Source: Alteromonas sp. M12
Lineage (GTDB): Bacteria > Pseudomonadota > Gammaproteobacteria > Enterobacterales > Alteromonadaceae
Assembly: GCF_037478005.1 (NCBI RefSeq)
Contig: NZ_CP144164.1
Location: forward strand, 4,154,001 to 4,218,000
Reading direction: 5' to 3'
DNA: 64,000 nt
Position 1 is the first letter of the stretch; each line of letters opens with the position of its first letter. Below are positions 16,655-25,946 of the stretch, one piece after another. The position numbers and the translations under genes were made by a program. The notes under the pieces were generated by a model. That model did no database searches. It saw nothing but the letters and a program-made list of their open reading frames with translations, and was not told the DNA's origin.

Positions 16655-18028
16655 TTAATTGTTATCCAGCGCAATACGCCCTGTTTTTACCGCTTGGCGC
16701 TTTACTCCTAATTGTGGAGCCAGCAAAAATATATCCCCATTATTGCCGGTTAACGTGCGTAAAACATTTGACTGCTTAGCTAAATAAGCGTTTCTTTGCA
16801 TATGCATTTGTTCACCGTGAGTCGGCACTGCAACTTGTGGACGCACCCAGTTGTACATTAATTTCAACTCTTCTTCACAAGGGTGACCCGAAGCATGAAT
16901 AGCAAACTCACAGTCTTCAGACAAAACAGTGTTTATGTTACGCGCTTTGAACGCCTTGATCAGATTCTCAACGGCTTTTTCATTTCCAGGAATGACAATA
17001 GAACTGAATATGACCAAGTCCCCCTCATCAAGTGACAAGTCACGGTAATGATCTTGCGCCAGTTTAGACATGGCAGCCCTTGGTTCACCTTGACTACCTG
17101 TAGCGACAGCCAATACTTCGTTAGCCGGCAAGTAGCCACTGTGATAAGAGTCAATTATGCTTAAATCTTCAGGCCAATGCCCTGTTGCCTTGGCGGCCCC
17201 TACGGTATTTTGCAATGAGCGGCCAAGCAACGCTAGATATCGTCCTGTTTGTTTGGCGATTTTCGCTAGGGTAATCAATCGCGCAATATTACTACTGAAA
17301 CAGCCCACGACTACACGGCCAGGTGCTTCATCCACTAGCTGCTTCAATCCTCGATAACAAGCCCCTTCGGATATAGAATATCCACTTTTTGTGGCATTGG
17401 TTGAATCACAAATCATGGCTAAAATATTCTGCTTTCTCAGTGACTTAAACGGTTGTTCATTAAATGCTTTACCGGTAACCGGATGACTATCAATTTTCCA
17501 ATCCGCAGTATGGAAAATATTCCCCGCTTCAGTCCGTATAATTAACGCATGGGGTTCTGGAATAGAGTGTGTAATTGGCATCCATTGCACATTGAAAACG
17601 CCAATATCAACAATTTGCTCAGATACCACTTCAATAATTGGCATATTTTGATTAGCGCTATTTCGCAATTTCCGACGAAGTATTTCAGCGGTATAAGGCG
17701 TTGTATAAACGGGACACTTAAAGCGATGCCAAAGATGCGGTAAGGCACCAATATGATCCTCATGGGCGTGAGTGATAACTATGCCAACCAAATTTTCTTT
17801 TTGACGAGTTATAAATGAGGGATCGGCACAGACCACATCATGTTTTGGTCCAACTGCAAATCCTTCTTTATAGGTTAATGGTTCATCGAAAGTGAGGCCA
17901 CAATCTACCATTAACCACTGATTGTTATGTCCAAAAAGATTCATGTTCATACCGATTTCGCCTGTACCACCTAACGGCAAGAACCACAGATCATTTTGTC
18001 CTGGAATATAAGATTGAATAAATAGCAT
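16655..18028 (-). CDS. RNase J-like beta-CASP metallo-hydrolase, short form
   Basis: A 457-residue metallo-beta-lactamase/beta-CASP protein. It begins like RNase J (LWFLPLGGTGEIGMNMNLFG), has the zinc motif THAHEDHIGALPHLW near residue 85, HTADWKID near 175, the beta-CASP portion with TGSQGEPRAAMSKLA near 315, IPGNEKAVENL near 355 and the C-terminal zinc ligands HASGHPCEEEL and PTHGEQMHM. RNase J proteins are about 550 residues; this one lacks the C-terminal dimerisation domain. Gammaproteobacteria normally rely on RNase E, so the RNA or DNA target is uncertain. Divergent from the HNH gene. Confidence 0.85.
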   Translation of the reverse strand: MLFIQSYIPGQNDLWFLPLGGTGEIGMNMNLFGHNNQWLMVDCGLTFDEPLTYKEGFAVGPKHDVVCADPSFITRQKENLVGIVITHAHEDHIGALPHLWHRFKCPVYTTPYTAEILRRKLRNSANQNMPIIEVVSEQIVDIGVFNVQWMPITHSIPEPHALIIRTEAGNIFHTADWKIDSHPVTGKAFNEQPFKSLRKQNILAMICDSTNATKSGYSISEGACYRGLKQLVDEAPGRVVVGCFSSNIARLITLAKIAKQTGRYLALLGRSLQNTVGAAKATGHWPEDLSIIDSYHSGYLPANEVLAVATGSQGEPRAAMSKLAQDHYRDLSLDEGDLVIFSSIVIPGNEKAVENLIKAFKARNINTVLSEDCEFAIHASGHPCEEELKLMYNWVRPQVAVPTHGEQMHMQRNAYLAKQSNVLRTLTGNNGDIFLLAPQLGVKRQAVKTGRIALDNN

Positions 18029-18306
18029 CCTTTTATAGATTCAACTGCAAGTCATTATTATGCACTAGCTTCACAAAAAGATTATGTTTAAACGCAAATA
18101 AATATTTGAATCGAAAGAAAATTGTATTGTTAGATTTTTTGCACTAAATCTGTCACAGTAGCTGTATATTATTTATACCGATTTGGAACCATAATTATAA
18201 TTACAGGCTCAAATTCCTGACAAAGTGGTTTGTAGACAATACAAGTAATCATCAATCGACCATTTTTCAGGGAGCTTGAAACAACTACAGCGAGTTGGGG
18301 AAATTT

Positions 18307-18864
18307 ATGTTGGTATTGCGATTGAACAAATCTGGTATGCCGCAAGCGTGGATAACACCTGAAGAAGCGGCCAAGTATTATGCCCAAGATCGGGTTTTAT
18401 TCGAGCTGGGTGAAAGCAAAAAAGTCATGCTTGGTGGCTGGAATAATCAAGGAATTCAGAGTCGACTTCAGCTTTCTTCAATTATTGGTTGCGAAGGAAA
18501 AGTGACGAACTTGGACGGCAAAATATCCCTGTGTAATCGTTATCTATTCCGTCGAGACAACTTTCTTTGCATGTATTGCGGACAAAAATTTAAATCATCC
18601 CAACTCACTCGCGATCATATTATCCCTCGCTCTCGCGGCGGAAAAGATGTGTGGACCAACTCAGCAACTTCCTGCACACGCTGTAACTGCCACAAGGCAG
18701 CGCGTACTCCTGAAGAAGCTCAAATGTCGTTAATTGCAGTGCCCTTCACACCCAATTTGTATGAGCGATTTTACCTGATGAATCGACGTATTTTGGCTGA
18801 CCAAATGGCTTTTTTGGGGAATCACTTTTCACGAAATAGAAGTTGGCTGGATCAAATTTTGTAA
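18307..18864 (+). CDS. HNH endonuclease
   Basis: A 185-residue protein with an HNH/McrA-like nuclease motif in the middle: FLCMYCGQKFKSSQLTRDHIIP (zinc cysteines and DH), SRGGKDVWTN and TSCTRCNCHKAARTPEEA (second zinc pair and HK). The N-terminus holds KSGMPQAWITPEEAAKYYA, common in this chromosomal HNH group of gammaproteobacteria. The ATG at 18307 has GGGGA upstream; the TTG at 18295 is disfavoured. It is not next to restriction or phage genes, so a housekeeping rather than defence role is possible. Confidence 0.85.
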   Translation: MLVLRLNKSGMPQAWITPEEAAKYYAQDRVLFELGESKKVMLGGWNNQGIQSRLQLSSIIGCEGKVTNLDGKISLCNRYLFRRDNFLCMYCGQKFKSSQLTRDHIIPRSRGGKDVWTNSATSCTRCNCHKAARTPEEAQMSLIAVPFTPNLYERFYLMNRRILADQMAFLGNHFSRNRSWLDQIL

Positions 18865-18958
18865 TCGTCTACCGAATCACAATAATTGTTTGCAACAAAG
18901 CCCACAATTTAGTTTACAATATCGCCCATTAATTCTGAGAAATGGGGTCTATTCTAGC

Positions 18959-19867
18959 GTGTCTATCCGCAATATTGTTGGTCATTTTATTGGTACCATA
19001 TCTGTCATTATTTATTTTTTTAATACTGTCTTTTGGGTCATCCCCATTGTGATCCTTTCATTTTTAAAGTTGATCCCAATTAAATCTTGGCAAAAGTTGG
19101 TTAGTTATCCGTTAGATGGTTGTGCAACTGCTTGGATTGGCGTGAATAACTTAAATCAACGAATCACTTCCAATACCCAGTGGGATGTAGAAGGCGTTGA
19201 AACACTTACACTTAATGACTGGTATTTAGTGACGTCTAATCATCAGTCATGGGTCGACATTCTTGTTTTACAACGTATTTTTAATCGCAAAATTCCCTTT
19301 CTTAAATTCTTTCTAAAAAAGGAATTAATCTGGGTACCATTTTTAGGTATCGCTTGGTGGGCGTTAGATTTTCCTTTTATGAGTCGTCATTCGAAGTCTT
19401 TTCTAGCCAAAAACCCACATTTGAAGGGTAAAGATATGGAAAGTACCCGCAAAGCATGTGAAAAGTTCAGCACTAAACCAGTCAGTATTATGAACTTCGT
19501 AGAAGGCACGCGGTTAACAGAGGAAAAGTTGAAGCGAATCAACGGTCCCTATAAACACCTTTTAAAACCTAAAGCTGGCGGGATGGCGTTTGTGCTTAGT
19601 GCCATGGGCAATCAATTGCACAAGTTTTTGGACGTAACAATATATTATCCAGAAGGTATACCGTCTTTTTGGGACTTTGTGTGTGGTAGGGTCAAAAAAA
19701 TACAAGTAAAAGTGAGAATTTTGTCCGTCGAAGACATTCTTAATAGTGATGCCTTTGGCATGGATTATTTTGACAACCCCGAACAACGCGCTCGATTCCA
19801 ACGTTGGTTAAATCAATTGTGGTCTGAAAAAGATCACGCTCTCACGACTATGTCATCGAGTAAATAG
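18959..19867 (+). CDS. lysophospholipid acyltransferase family protein (YihG-like), copy 1
   Basis: A PlsC-type membrane acyltransferase of about 302 residues. After an N-terminal membrane helix it has the catalytic block VTSNHQSWVDILVLQ (NHxxxxD), KFFLKKELIWVPFLGIAWWALDFPFMSR, NFVEGTR and KPKAGGMAF, the usual order of motifs I-IV. FVEGTR and the double-lysine block resemble E. coli YihG. The start is uncertain: GTG at 18959 with GGGG 11 bases upstream, or a TTG at 18890 which adds 23 residues. Followed after 6 bases by a paralogue. Confidence 0.88.
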   Translation: MSIRNIVGHFIGTISVIIYFFNTVFWVIPIVILSFLKLIPIKSWQKLVSYPLDGCATAWIGVNNLNQRITSNTQWDVEGVETLTLNDWYLVTSNHQSWVDILVLQRIFNRKIPFLKFFLKKELIWVPFLGIAWWALDFPFMSRHSKSFLAKNPHLKGKDMESTRKACEKFSTKPVSIMNFVEGTRLTEEKLKRINGPYKHLLKPKAGGMAFVLSAMGNQLHKFLDVTIYYPEGIPSFWDFVCGRVKKIQVKVRILSVEDILNSDAFGMDYFDNPEQRARFQRWLNQLWSEKDHALTTMSSSK

Positions 19868-19873
19868 AGTGTT

Positions 19874-20770
19874 ATGTTAAGTTTTATCCCTGCTTTTTTG
19901 ATGTTCCCAATTCATTTTGCATTACAAATACTTAATCTTGGTTTTTGGGCAGCGTTGATTATTATTTTGGGGGTAATTAAGTTTATACTCCCATTTAAAT
20001 GGGTAGCATCACTGCTCAGCCCAATGATGCATTTTATGATGTTTGCGTTTGGGGTGGTTAGTGTCAAACTCATACGACTGACCAACAACGTCCAATGGGA
20101 CTGTTCTGTAGAAGGGGAGTTGAGCAAAGACAGCTGGTATTTGATGATGCCAAATCACTTAAGCTATTTAGATATCATTTTATTGATTGAGTTTGCCGCA
20201 TCGCGGATCCCCGCCCCCAAATTTTTCCTCAAGAAAGAACTCATATGGTTGCCCTTTGTTGGTTTAGGAGCCTGGGCCCTTGGCATGCCTTTTATGCAGC
20301 GCTATAGCAGAGAGTTCGTGGAGAAGAATCCCCACTTAAAAGGCAAAGACATTGAAACCACCCGTAGATACTGTAAGAAGTTTCAAAGCACACCAACTAC
20401 GGTAATCAACTTTGTTGAAGGATCAAGATTCACACCAGAAAAGCAGCGGGCTAAATCCAGCCAGTACCAACATTTACTTCCCCCTAAAGCCGGAGGTGTA
20501 GCTTTTACATTAGCGGCTATGGGCGACCAATTTACTAATATCTTGAATGTCACCATTTTGTATCCTGAAAACAACCAACATCCAATGATGGATATGCTGT
20601 GCGGCAATCTTACCCGCATAGTTGTGCACATTGATGTACTCCCCGTGGCGGATGATGTTATTGGAGACTATTTCAACGATGCGGAGTTTAAAGGACGGTT
20701 CCAGATTTGGCTAAATGATTTGTGGGCCAGTAAAGATAAATTCATATCACAATTAGGTAGCTCGAAATAA
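19874..20770 (+). CDS. lysophospholipid acyltransferase family protein (YihG-like), copy 2
   Basis: 298 residues, clearly paralogous to the gene before it: MPNHLSYLDIILLIE (motif I), KFFLKKELIWLPFVGLGAWALGMPFMQRYS (motif II), NFVEGSRF (motif III) and PPKAGGVAFTLAAMG (motif IV). Two N-terminal hydrophobic segments anchor it in the inner membrane. It probably acylates a lysophospholipid at sn-2, but the acceptor is inferred from the family. Its stop overlaps the start of the mechanosensitive channel gene by one base, so membrane-lipid and channel genes are coupled. Confidence 0.9.
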   Translation: MLSFIPAFLMFPIHFALQILNLGFWAALIIILGVIKFILPFKWVASLLSPMMHFMMFAFGVVSVKLIRLTNNVQWDCSVEGELSKDSWYLMMPNHLSYLDIILLIEFAASRIPAPKFFLKKELIWLPFVGLGAWALGMPFMQRYSREFVEKNPHLKGKDIETTRRYCKKFQSTPTTVINFVEGSRFTPEKQRAKSSQYQHLLPPKAGGVAFTLAAMGDQFTNILNVTILYPENNQHPMMDMLCGNLTRIVVHIDVLPVADDVIGDYFNDAEFKGRFQIWLNDLWASKDKFISQLGSSK

Positions 20771-22011
20771 TGCTTCAACAAGAAAAAGTCAAAGAATGGT
20801 TGCTGACGAATTTAAGTACGATTGATGTAGACATCACTGAGCATAGCTGGTTGTATCAAACCTCCGCTATTTTACTATCTTTAGGTCTGGCCACTATCGC
20901 TTTCATGTTAACCCGTTTGTTGATGCGCGGGCGTATTTCGAGAATCGTTTCATTAAGCCGAAATAATTGGGATGATGAGCTCCATAAACATGGGTTTTTC
21001 CAGCGTATAGGCCACATAGTTCCTGCTTTGGTTATATTTTTATTAACCCCTGTTTTGCTTGACGTATCCAATATTCTTTACGCGTTTATTCAAAAAACCA
21101 TGTTGATTTATATAGCTGTCTCAGTTGTATGGTCTAGTAGTGCGCTATTTAACACAATTGAAGACGTGTATAACGCGTCAGATTTGGCCAAACGAGCGCC
21201 GATAACCGGCTTTATTCAAGTGGCTAAACTGGTCGTCGTGATCCTTGCTGTACTGCTTATTATTTCTAATTTACTCAATAAATCTCCCCTACTGTTACTT
21301 TCAGGTCTTGGTGCTGTTACAGCCATATTATTATTGTTATTCAGAGACACTATTCTCGGTTTTGTGGCGGGAATTCAAATTGCTGCGAACCGAATGGTGA
21401 ATACGGGCGACTGGATTGAACTGCAAAAATACGGTGCTGACGGTGAAGTATTAGAAGTTGGATTAACCACAGTTAAAGTACAGAACTGGGACAAAACCAT
21501 CTCAACAATACCCACTTATACGTTAATCAGTGATTCAGTGAAAAACTGGCGCGGCATGTCTGAGTCGGGCGGGAGGCGAATAAAACGCGCGATAAAAATA
21601 GATATCAGTAGTATTAAGTTCTGTGATGCTGAAACGCTTAGCGAGTACAAAAAAATCCGATATATCAGTGACTATATTGAATCTAAAATCCAGTTGCTGC
21701 GCGATTATCACGATCAACAACATATTGACGAGCAAGATTTATTAAACAGTCGCCGTTTAACCAACATAGGTACTTACAGAGCCTACGTTAATGCGTATTT
21801 GCACCATCATATGCAACTCAATAAAGATATGACCATGATGGTTCGTCAATTGCCACCAACTGAAACCGGACTACCTTTGGAAATATATTGCTTTTGTGCA
21901 GATAAAAATTGGGTAAATTATGAAGGGGTGCAGGCAGATATTTTTGATCACTGTTTAGCTATGTTACCTGTTTTTAATCTGAGAGCTTATCAAAGAGTTA
22001 GCGACAAATAA
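20770..22011 (+). CDS. MscS-family mechanosensitive ion channel (YbdG-like)
   Basis: 413 residues with about five membrane helices and a cytoplasmic MscS beta domain. The pore helix is near LLLLSGLGAVTAILLLLFRDTILGFVAG (about 165-195), followed by GDWIELQKYGADGEVLEVGLTTVKVQNWDKTISTIPTY. The longer soluble insertions and FRDTILG..QIAANRM pattern match YbdG rather than MscS proper. It opens under membrane tension during osmotic downshock. Third gene of the acyltransferase operon (TAATG overlap); followed by a convergent hairpin. Confidence 0.9.
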   Translation: MLQQEKVKEWLLTNLSTIDVDITEHSWLYQTSAILLSLGLATIAFMLTRLLMRGRISRIVSLSRNNWDDELHKHGFFQRIGHIVPALVIFLLTPVLLDVSNILYAFIQKTMLIYIAVSVVWSSSALFNTIEDVYNASDLAKRAPITGFIQVAKLVVVILAVLLIISNLLNKSPLLLLSGLGAVTAILLLLFRDTILGFVAGIQIAANRMVNTGDWIELQKYGADGEVLEVGLTTVKVQNWDKTISTIPTYTLISDSVKNWRGMSESGGRRIKRAIKIDISSIKFCDAETLSEYKKIRYISDYIESKIQLLRDYHDQQHIDEQDLLNSRRLTNIGTYRAYVNAYLHHHMQLNKDMTMMVRQLPPTETGLPLEIYCFCADKNWVNYEGVQADIFDHCLAMLPVFNLRAYQRVSDK

Positions 22012-22046
22012 TCAATACAGGGATTGCGCCCTAGTCTTGCAAACAA

Positions 22047-22095
22047 TAACGCTGACTGTTTGCATCCATTTAGAGGAAAACTTTAGTCAGCGTTA
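22047..22095. terminator. possible bidirectional terminator hairpin
   Basis: TAACGCTGACT (22047-22057) pairs perfectly with AGTCAGCGTTA (22085-22095) between the converging channel gene (+) and a 60-residue gene (-). The loop is long (27 bases) and the T-tracts are weak. Confidence 0.5.
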
Positions 22096-22120
22096 ATATC
22101 ATTGATTAAAAAGCTTAGAT

Positions 22121-22303
22121 TTAGCTCCAGGCTAGGGCTACGGACAACAACAAAGTCGCAACCAATCCCGTCACACCGAAGAATCCATACTCAACTTTCT
22201 CACGCATTCCACCAGCAGGTGAAGGTAGAAAACCCATAATCAAACAGGTTGCGCCCAAAACAAACACAAGAACTGTTATTCCAAATAAAATGGCATCAAC
22301 CAT
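22121..22303 (-). CDS. small two-helix membrane protein (60 aa)
   Basis: MVDAILFGITVLVFVLGATC opens a 60-residue protein with two membrane helices separated by a polar turn (LPSPAGGMREKVEYG). TTGGAGA lies a good distance before the ATG, which argues for real translation. No named family is recognised. It stands alone on the minus strand between two plus-strand operons. Confidence 0.6.
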   Translation of the reverse strand: MVDAILFGITVLVFVLGATCLIMGFLPSPAGGMREKVEYGFFGVTGLVATLLLSVALAWS

Positions 22304-22634
22304 GCTATCTCCAAGTTAATTAACGTTAAACTCCGTACATTATGCACCAAAACGTCTAATTGGGGGAGTGATCTATATCAAACAGTTAAAATTTTCTTCA
22401 ATATATAATAGCCAAAAGAATATAGTTAAATTGACTAACTTTTAGTATTTCTTCCTATTCATCGTAGGTCATATTACCAACTTCACAATTCTAAAATAAG
22501 TTAACCAATTGATTATATTGAACTAATTAAAACTGGCCAGAGTGTTGCTACCTTATTAATAAATTCAATCAACACAGTCAGTGGTCGCTACCGGTCATTG
22601 TGCTAATTAGTTAATTTATGTAGAGGAAAAAATT
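22304..22634. other. 331-base divergent gap (60-aa gene / yggN)
   Basis: AT-rich; no ORF with a ribosome site and no strong hairpin. Presumably holds both promoters. Confidence 0.4.
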
Positions 22635-23414
22635 ATGAAACAATCAGTGATCGCCGCAAGTATATTGTTGCTCTCTGGCACCGCGGCCGCAAATGAGTGT
22701 GACGTTAGCATGGATGGTCAAGTTTCCTTAATAAACAACGTATTGACCATAACGACTGAAGCCAATGATGTAATTAAAATTGATGCTGGCGAAGCGTTAT
22801 TTGTAAACGGCCAGCGCATGGATGTAAACAGGGACCAAGAAAGGTGGGTATCTGAATACTACAATGGTATCTACGATGCAGTCCCAGTAGCGGCTGAACT
22901 TGCCCTAGATGGTGTAGCAATAGCCAATGTTGCAGTGTCTGAAGTTTTGGGTAATTTGCTGGGAACGGACAGCAACGCAGTGGATAAGATCCAAGAAAAA
23001 TTAGATCAAATTAAGGAAAAAATTGAATTCAACTTTTACGCTGATGATGGCAGCATTCATATAGATTCTGCTAACTTTTCAGATGGCGATTTTTTAGGTG
23101 CGCAGTGGCAACAAGATTTTGAAGAAACAGTGGAAGAAGTGGTTACCGCATCCATTGGCCATTTAATGATTGCCCTTGGAACCGAACTTATATTTGGTGA
23201 TGGTGATACAGATGCTTTCGATGAACGTTTGGATAACTTTGGCCAAAATATCGAACAAAAGATTGAAGCCAGAGCTGAAAAGTTAGAACAAAAAGCCGAT
23301 GCTTTTTGCATGCGTTTAGCAAGCATTGATTATGCTGAAAATAAACTTCAAAACTCAATGCAAGAGTTGTCAGGATTAAATCTGATTACCGTGAAGTCAG
23401 ATTATAAAATGTAA
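22635..23414 (+). CDS. yggN: YggN family periplasmic protein (DUF2884)
   Basis: A 259-residue exported protein with a signal peptide (KQSVIAASILLLSGTAAA) and the DUF2884 pattern: an N-terminal beta part with DAGEALFVNGQRMDV near residue 50, RWVSEYYNGIYDAVPVA near 75, and a helical C-terminal half with coiled-coil-forming IEQKIEARAEKLEQKADAFC. Function is unknown in E. coli as well. GAGGAAAA precedes the ATG. It is followed 17 bases later by a YeeZ-like gene. Confidence 0.85.
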   Translation: MKQSVIAASILLLSGTAAANECDVSMDGQVSLINNVLTITTEANDVIKIDAGEALFVNGQRMDVNRDQERWVSEYYNGIYDAVPVAAELALDGVAIANVAVSEVLGNLLGTDSNAVDKIQEKLDQIKEKIEFNFYADDGSIHIDSANFSDGDFLGAQWQQDFEETVEEVVTASIGHLMIALGTELIFGDGDTDAFDERLDNFGQNIEQKIEARAEKLEQKADAFCMRLASIDYAENKLQNSMQELSGLNLITVKSDYKM

Positions 23415-23431
23415 AAGGCAAAATAAATATC

Positions 23432-24244
23432 GTGAAAATAGCAATTATTGGGGCGGGTTGGTTAGGTTTACCACTTGCCCAAGCATTAACTCAAAGTGGC
23501 CACTCAATTGTGGCCACAAAACGTTCTGCCTCTGACGTCAAAAAGTTACAGGATATGGGTGTATCAGCGTTCCAATATGCTCTGGGCGATAACTTAAACA
23601 GCCCTGAACTAGGCAACTTGTTTGACGTGCAAACTCTTATCCTGAATATACCACCAGGTCGCAAATCGCCATCTTTGACTGAATACACTAATCAGATGCA
23701 AGCATTAGTCACAACAGCCAAACAAAAAGGTATACAAAAGGTTATTTTCATTTCAACTACTGCGGTCTATGGTAATCGCGATGGAATAATTTACGAATAT
23801 TCACCAGTAGCTCCGCACACCAACAGTGGCAAAGCTCATGTCGATATTGAAAATTGGATTCGCGATCTATTCCAGCAAAACGCCTGTATTCTTCGATTAG
23901 CAGGTTTGGTCTCACAAGATAGACATCCTGCACGTAGTTTAAGCGGCAGGAAAAATATTGAAAATGGTCAGCAAGCTATCAACCTTGTACACCGGGAAGA
24001 CGTGATTAGCGCCATTCAAAAGATAATTACAAACAATAAGTTTGGCCAGACTTATCACTTAAGTAGTGTTGAGCACCCAACCCGACAGCAATATTATACT
24101 GATGCCGCAACGTCTTTAGGCTTGCCGCCTCCTGAATTTACCCCTGTCACCTCTGCGCCCTCAGGCAAACGCATCAATTGTGACCTCACCATTAACGCAC
24201 TTGAGCTAACCTTAGCCTACCCTAGTCCATACGATATGCTTTAG
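23432..24244 (+). CDS. NAD(P)-dependent epimerase/SDR family protein (YeeZ-like)
   Basis: 270 residues with an N-terminal Rossmann motif (IAIIGAGWLGLPLAQAL), VIFISTTAVYGN near residue 105, and INLVHREDVISAI near 185, the layout of atypical extended SDRs such as E. coli YeeZ. The canonical YxxxK pair is not obvious, as in YeeZ. It starts with GTG; no good alternative ATG is present. The substrate is unknown. A strong terminator follows. Confidence 0.8.
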   Translation: MKIAIIGAGWLGLPLAQALTQSGHSIVATKRSASDVKKLQDMGVSAFQYALGDNLNSPELGNLFDVQTLILNIPPGRKSPSLTEYTNQMQALVTTAKQKGIQKVIFISTTAVYGNRDGIIYEYSPVAPHTNSGKAHVDIENWIRDLFQQNACILRLAGLVSQDRHPARSLSGRKNIENGQQAINLVHREDVISAIQKIITNNKFGQTYHLSSVEHPTRQQYYTDAATSLGLPPPEFTPVTSAPSGKRINCDLTINALELTLAYPSPYDML

Positions 24245-24285
24245 CGCCAACCTAAAACCTCAAATTCATATTTATCAGATGTAAA

Positions 24286-24309
24286 AAAGCCGGTCTGTTG
24301 ACCGGCTTT
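24286..24309. terminator. strong bidirectional intrinsic terminator
   Basis: AAAGCCGGTC-tgtt-GACCGGCTTT is a perfect 10-bp stem with a tetraloop, A-rich before and T-rich after, between the converging YeeZ-like and NSS genes. Confidence 0.92.
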
Positions 24310-24330
24310 AATTTGAAGTTAGTTACCTAA

Positions 24331-25752
24331 CTATCCAATCAGCGCTTTTCCGAAATACTTCAGTGCGACAGTATTAATAAAGACTAAAAATAGGATTAGC
24401 GGGATAAAGGTTCCCACCGAAAAGTCGACGTATTTTTCAAAGAAACTGCCTTTGTAACTAGGAGCTCCTTGGTCTAACTCTGCATTAAAATTCTCTTTTT
24501 TCCAACGATAAATCACGAATAGACAGATTAGCAATCCATTTAATGGCAAAATTGTGTCATAAAAAACATCGACAATAATGTCGAACAAGGATTTATTCTG
24601 TCCTGCGTAACTCGTCAATGAGGTGACGGGATCCCAAATACCAAATGACAGAGTCGTCACCCCAGAGGTCACAACCAATAACAGCCCCATTACGCCCAAC
24701 GCTTTTTTCCGGCCCACTTTTTTCGATTCCATAAAGGATGCCACTGGCACTTCGAAAATTGAAACCAAAGAGGTTATGGCGGCAAAGAATACCAGTAAGA
24801 AGAACAAACCGGCGACAACACTTGCTCCAACGTAGCCAATGGAAGCCTGTAAAGCTAGAAATATCTTAGGCAAAAAGGTAAAAATCATTCCTACAGAAGA
24901 GTCACTCAACTCTGCTGTATTGGTATTAGGGTTAAACGAAAATACCGCCGGAAGAATTAAAAGGCCTGCAATGAAGGCCACCCCTGTATCCGCTAAAGCA
25001 ACGAATTTGGCCGAACCTGGTACATCACTTTTGCTATCTAAATACGAACCATAGGTGATCATAATCCCCATCCCCAAAGATAAGGAAAAGAACGCTTGAG
25101 ATAATGCGGCGCTGACCACAGATGCATCAATTTTACTGAAATCGGGGACCAAATAATATTCCACCCCAGCAAAGGCATTGTCTAGGGTAAGTACAAAAAT
25201 AACCAGACCGATTAGCATGACAAACAAGGCGGGCATCATCACTTTTGCGGCTTTTTCGATTCCCTGTTTTACCCCTCCTTGCAAAATTAAGTACACCACA
25301 GCTAACACACCAACCATGTATATAAATAACTGCGAAGACTTTACGAAATCAGTAAATGTTGAAGGATCGGCTAATTTATCTAAATTACCCATCGCGATTT
25401 GAAACAGGTAACCAAAGATCCACACGGTAATGACCAGATAAAATACCGCGATCATAAAAGGCGTAATAATTGACAACCATCCCGCTATCCGCCAATGCAA
25501 TTGATTTTGGCTAAGTTTGACATAAGCATTGAGGGGATCCATTCGACTTCGCCGTCCAATAGACATCTCTGCCAACATCACGGGTAAACAAATTAACATC
25601 ACAAAAACGGCATAAATGAGCAAGAATGCTCCGCCACCATTTTTGGTGGCAGCAACTGGAAATCCCACCATGTTGCCAATACCCACAGCGGACCCTGCCG
25701 CAGCCAAAACAAACCCGAGACGAGAACCAAACTGTTCGCGATCTGCTGCCAT
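24331..25752 (-). CDS. sodium-dependent transporter, NSS/SNF family
   Basis: A 473-residue Na+-coupled neurotransmitter-symporter homologue (LeuT fold, about 12 helices). The first helix has FGSRLGFVLAAAGSAVGIGNMVGFP, whose unwound GNxxxFP region binds Na+ and substrate; FSLSLGMGIMITYGSYL near residue 225 corresponds to helix 6. Substrate is probably an amino acid but is not readable; the family-usual W-R-F-P is M-V-G-F-P here. It is monocistronic and would draw on the sodium gradient made by the Nqr complex. Confidence 0.93.
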   Translation of the reverse strand: MAADREQFGSRLGFVLAAAGSAVGIGNMVGFPVAATKNGGGAFLLIYAVFVMLICLPVMLAEMSIGRRSRMDPLNAYVKLSQNQLHWRIAGWLSIITPFMIAVFYLVITVWIFGYLFQIAMGNLDKLADPSTFTDFVKSSQLFIYMVGVLAVVYLILQGGVKQGIEKAAKVMMPALFVMLIGLVIFVLTLDNAFAGVEYYLVPDFSKIDASVVSAALSQAFFSLSLGMGIMITYGSYLDSKSDVPGSAKFVALADTGVAFIAGLLILPAVFSFNPNTNTAELSDSSVGMIFTFLPKIFLALQASIGYVGASVVAGLFFLLVFFAAITSLVSIFEVPVASFMESKKVGRKKALGVMGLLLVVTSGVTTLSFGIWDPVTSLTSYAGQNKSLFDIIVDVFYDTILPLNGLLICLFVIYRWKKENFNAELDQGAPSYKGSFFEKYVDFSVGTFIPLILFLVFINTVALKYFGKALIG

Positions 25753-25946
25753 AATATTTTCCTTTTTTGTTGGTTGATTACCCCTTACTGTAGACTACAG
25801 CGCAGTTTAATCACCCTTATTGTTTTTAGGTTAGAATGACGATGTTAACAGGCTAATTTTAAAATGTCTTTTACTTAAAAATATAGGTTTGCCAAAAATT
25901 AAAACACAGCAGATATGCAGCGTAATATTGATAAAACACCCACATT

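Noticed and set aside
16655..18864. RNase J-like plus HNH genes as a restriction or defence island
   Set aside because: No methylase, ATPase, toxin or integrase is near and surrounding genes are core-like; kept only as a low-level curiosity.
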